From contig JAHQIY010000001.1 in the NCBI GenBank assembly GCA_019054805.1, positions 11,980,501 through 12,044,500 of the forward strand: DNA of 64,000 nt, given 5' to 3'. The position numbers and the translations under genes are program-made. The notes below the pieces were generated by a model. That model made no database searches, was not told where the DNA came from, and saw only the letters and a list, made by a program, of their open reading frames with translations. Source of the DNA: Brachionus manjavacas. Taxonomy: Eukaryota; Rotifera; Eurotatoria; Ploima; Brachionidae. Shown piece by piece: positions 63,409 through 64,000 of the stretch (position 1 is the stretch's first letter; each line of letters begins with the position of its first letter).

Positions 63409-64000
63409 TCAAGCTAATAATTTAGTATGATCTCACGCAATATTTGTTTCCAAATTTTGCAGAGTTTTAAAATATTTTAAAAATTAGAATTTTATCTTTA
63501 AAGACTAGTTTTATAAGTTTTACTTTCATTGTAAAAATGTAAAAAATATTGTTTTAATCTCACTGACCAATTTTCTTTTTTGATTTTTAAGTCTTGATAA
63601 TTTTCTAAAATAAATTATTAAAAACTATGTTTAATTTGATCATCTGATTTAATGTGTTCCTTATAATTTAATGGTACTCTCTAATTAATTTGCTAAAAAT
63701 TAATAGTTTTTCTTAGCTAGAAACCTCTACAAATAAATGTCAGTTGTACTTATCCAAAAAGATGAATTCAGTATTGTGATTACTTCCGTTCGTGATTTAA
63801 GGAAATAATTTGGAATGTCACGAGAGAAGATTTTAAGATGTCTTCTCTCGGAAAATGCAATATTAAGATCTCATCATTCCATTTTAAAGCTCATCTCTTG
63901 TTTTTAAAGCAAAATAAAAATAAAAATGGAGGTATTCTTTAAATGACATCTTTAAATGATAGGAGCGCGTATAAATCTAAAACTGAGGAAAGTCTATCAG
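63409..64000 (+). other. RIM 3' UTR and downstream region
   Basis: AT-rich sequence after the RIM stop. AATAAA at 63609-63614 is the first good polyadenylation signal candidate, about 200 nt past the stop. A perfect 10-bp stem with a 10-nt loop lies at 63821-63850. No coding frame was recognised up to the window end. Confidence 0.5.
63821..63850 (+). repeat. Perfect short hairpin downstream of RIM
   Basis: CGAGAGAAGA at 63821-63830 is the exact reverse complement of TCTTCTCTCG at 63841-63850, with a 10-nt loop. It lies 3' of the RIM poly(A) signal candidate. Its function is unknown; it may be the end of a foldback element. Confidence 0.6.

Noticed and set aside
1-64000. CRISPR arrays, rRNA genes, operons or other prokaryotic features
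   Set aside because: No regularly spaced direct repeats, no rRNA-like segments; gene structure is plainly eukaryotic.

Overview
The window is AT-rich animal nuclear DNA (well over 70 % A+T by eye). It has spliceosomal genes, many short introns of about 48-56 nt next to kilobase introns, and a dense population of decayed transposable elements. Two conserved neuronal genes dominate it, so the source is a bilaterian invertebrate. The very low GC, minimal introns and small terminal-inverted-repeat elements would suit a small protostome such as a rotifer, but that is inference and I cannot name the species.

Region 1-30 kb, minus strand: the N-terminal half of neurobeachin/LRBA (BEACH family). Eleven coding exons between 19683 and 1732 follow the family order: acidic N-terminus, armadillo-like block, ConA/LamG-like domain, long armadillo/DUF4704-type region. 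All splice phases agree. The PH-BEACH and WD40 half lies beyond position 1. A further 5' exon with an in-phase ATG at 30021 can be proposed; it lies inside a TIR-bounded element at 29707-30319.

Region 30.1-32.5 kb: a roughly 2.4 kb spacer between two divergent genes. It holds an 18-base C tract and an upstream ORF overlapping the second gene's start.

Region 32.5-63.4 kb, plus strand: a complete RIM (Rab3-interacting molecule, UNC-10 type) gene. It encodes the Rab-binding helix, an eight-cysteine FYVE-like finger, PDZ, C2A, the RIM-BP-binding RQLPQIP motif and C2B. Eleven exons join with consistent phases into 1469 codons plus a stop. A symmetric 912-nt ORF block at 53397-54308 is probably a cassette exon that would make a 1773-residue isoform. 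Intron 1 is 13.5 kb and holds a decayed duplicate of exon 2.

Mobile DNA: introns hold fossils of pogo/psq-domain, Tigger-like, mariner-like and MULE (SWIM finger) transposases. They also hold two copies of one LINE family, several MITE families with readable target-site duplications (TA, 8 bp and 9 bp), a three-level nested TIR cluster, two retroposed elements whose 3' stem-loops precede trinucleotide tails, and two halves of a probable tRNA-derived SINE.

Both genes act in the synaptic secretory pathway: neurobeachin in membrane-protein trafficking to the synapse, RIM as the active-zone scaffold that couples Rab3 vesicles to Munc13, RIM-BP and calcium channels. Their head-to-head arrangement raises, but does not prove, shared neuronal regulation. 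No rRNA gene, intact tRNA gene, CRISPR array or prokaryotic feature was seen.
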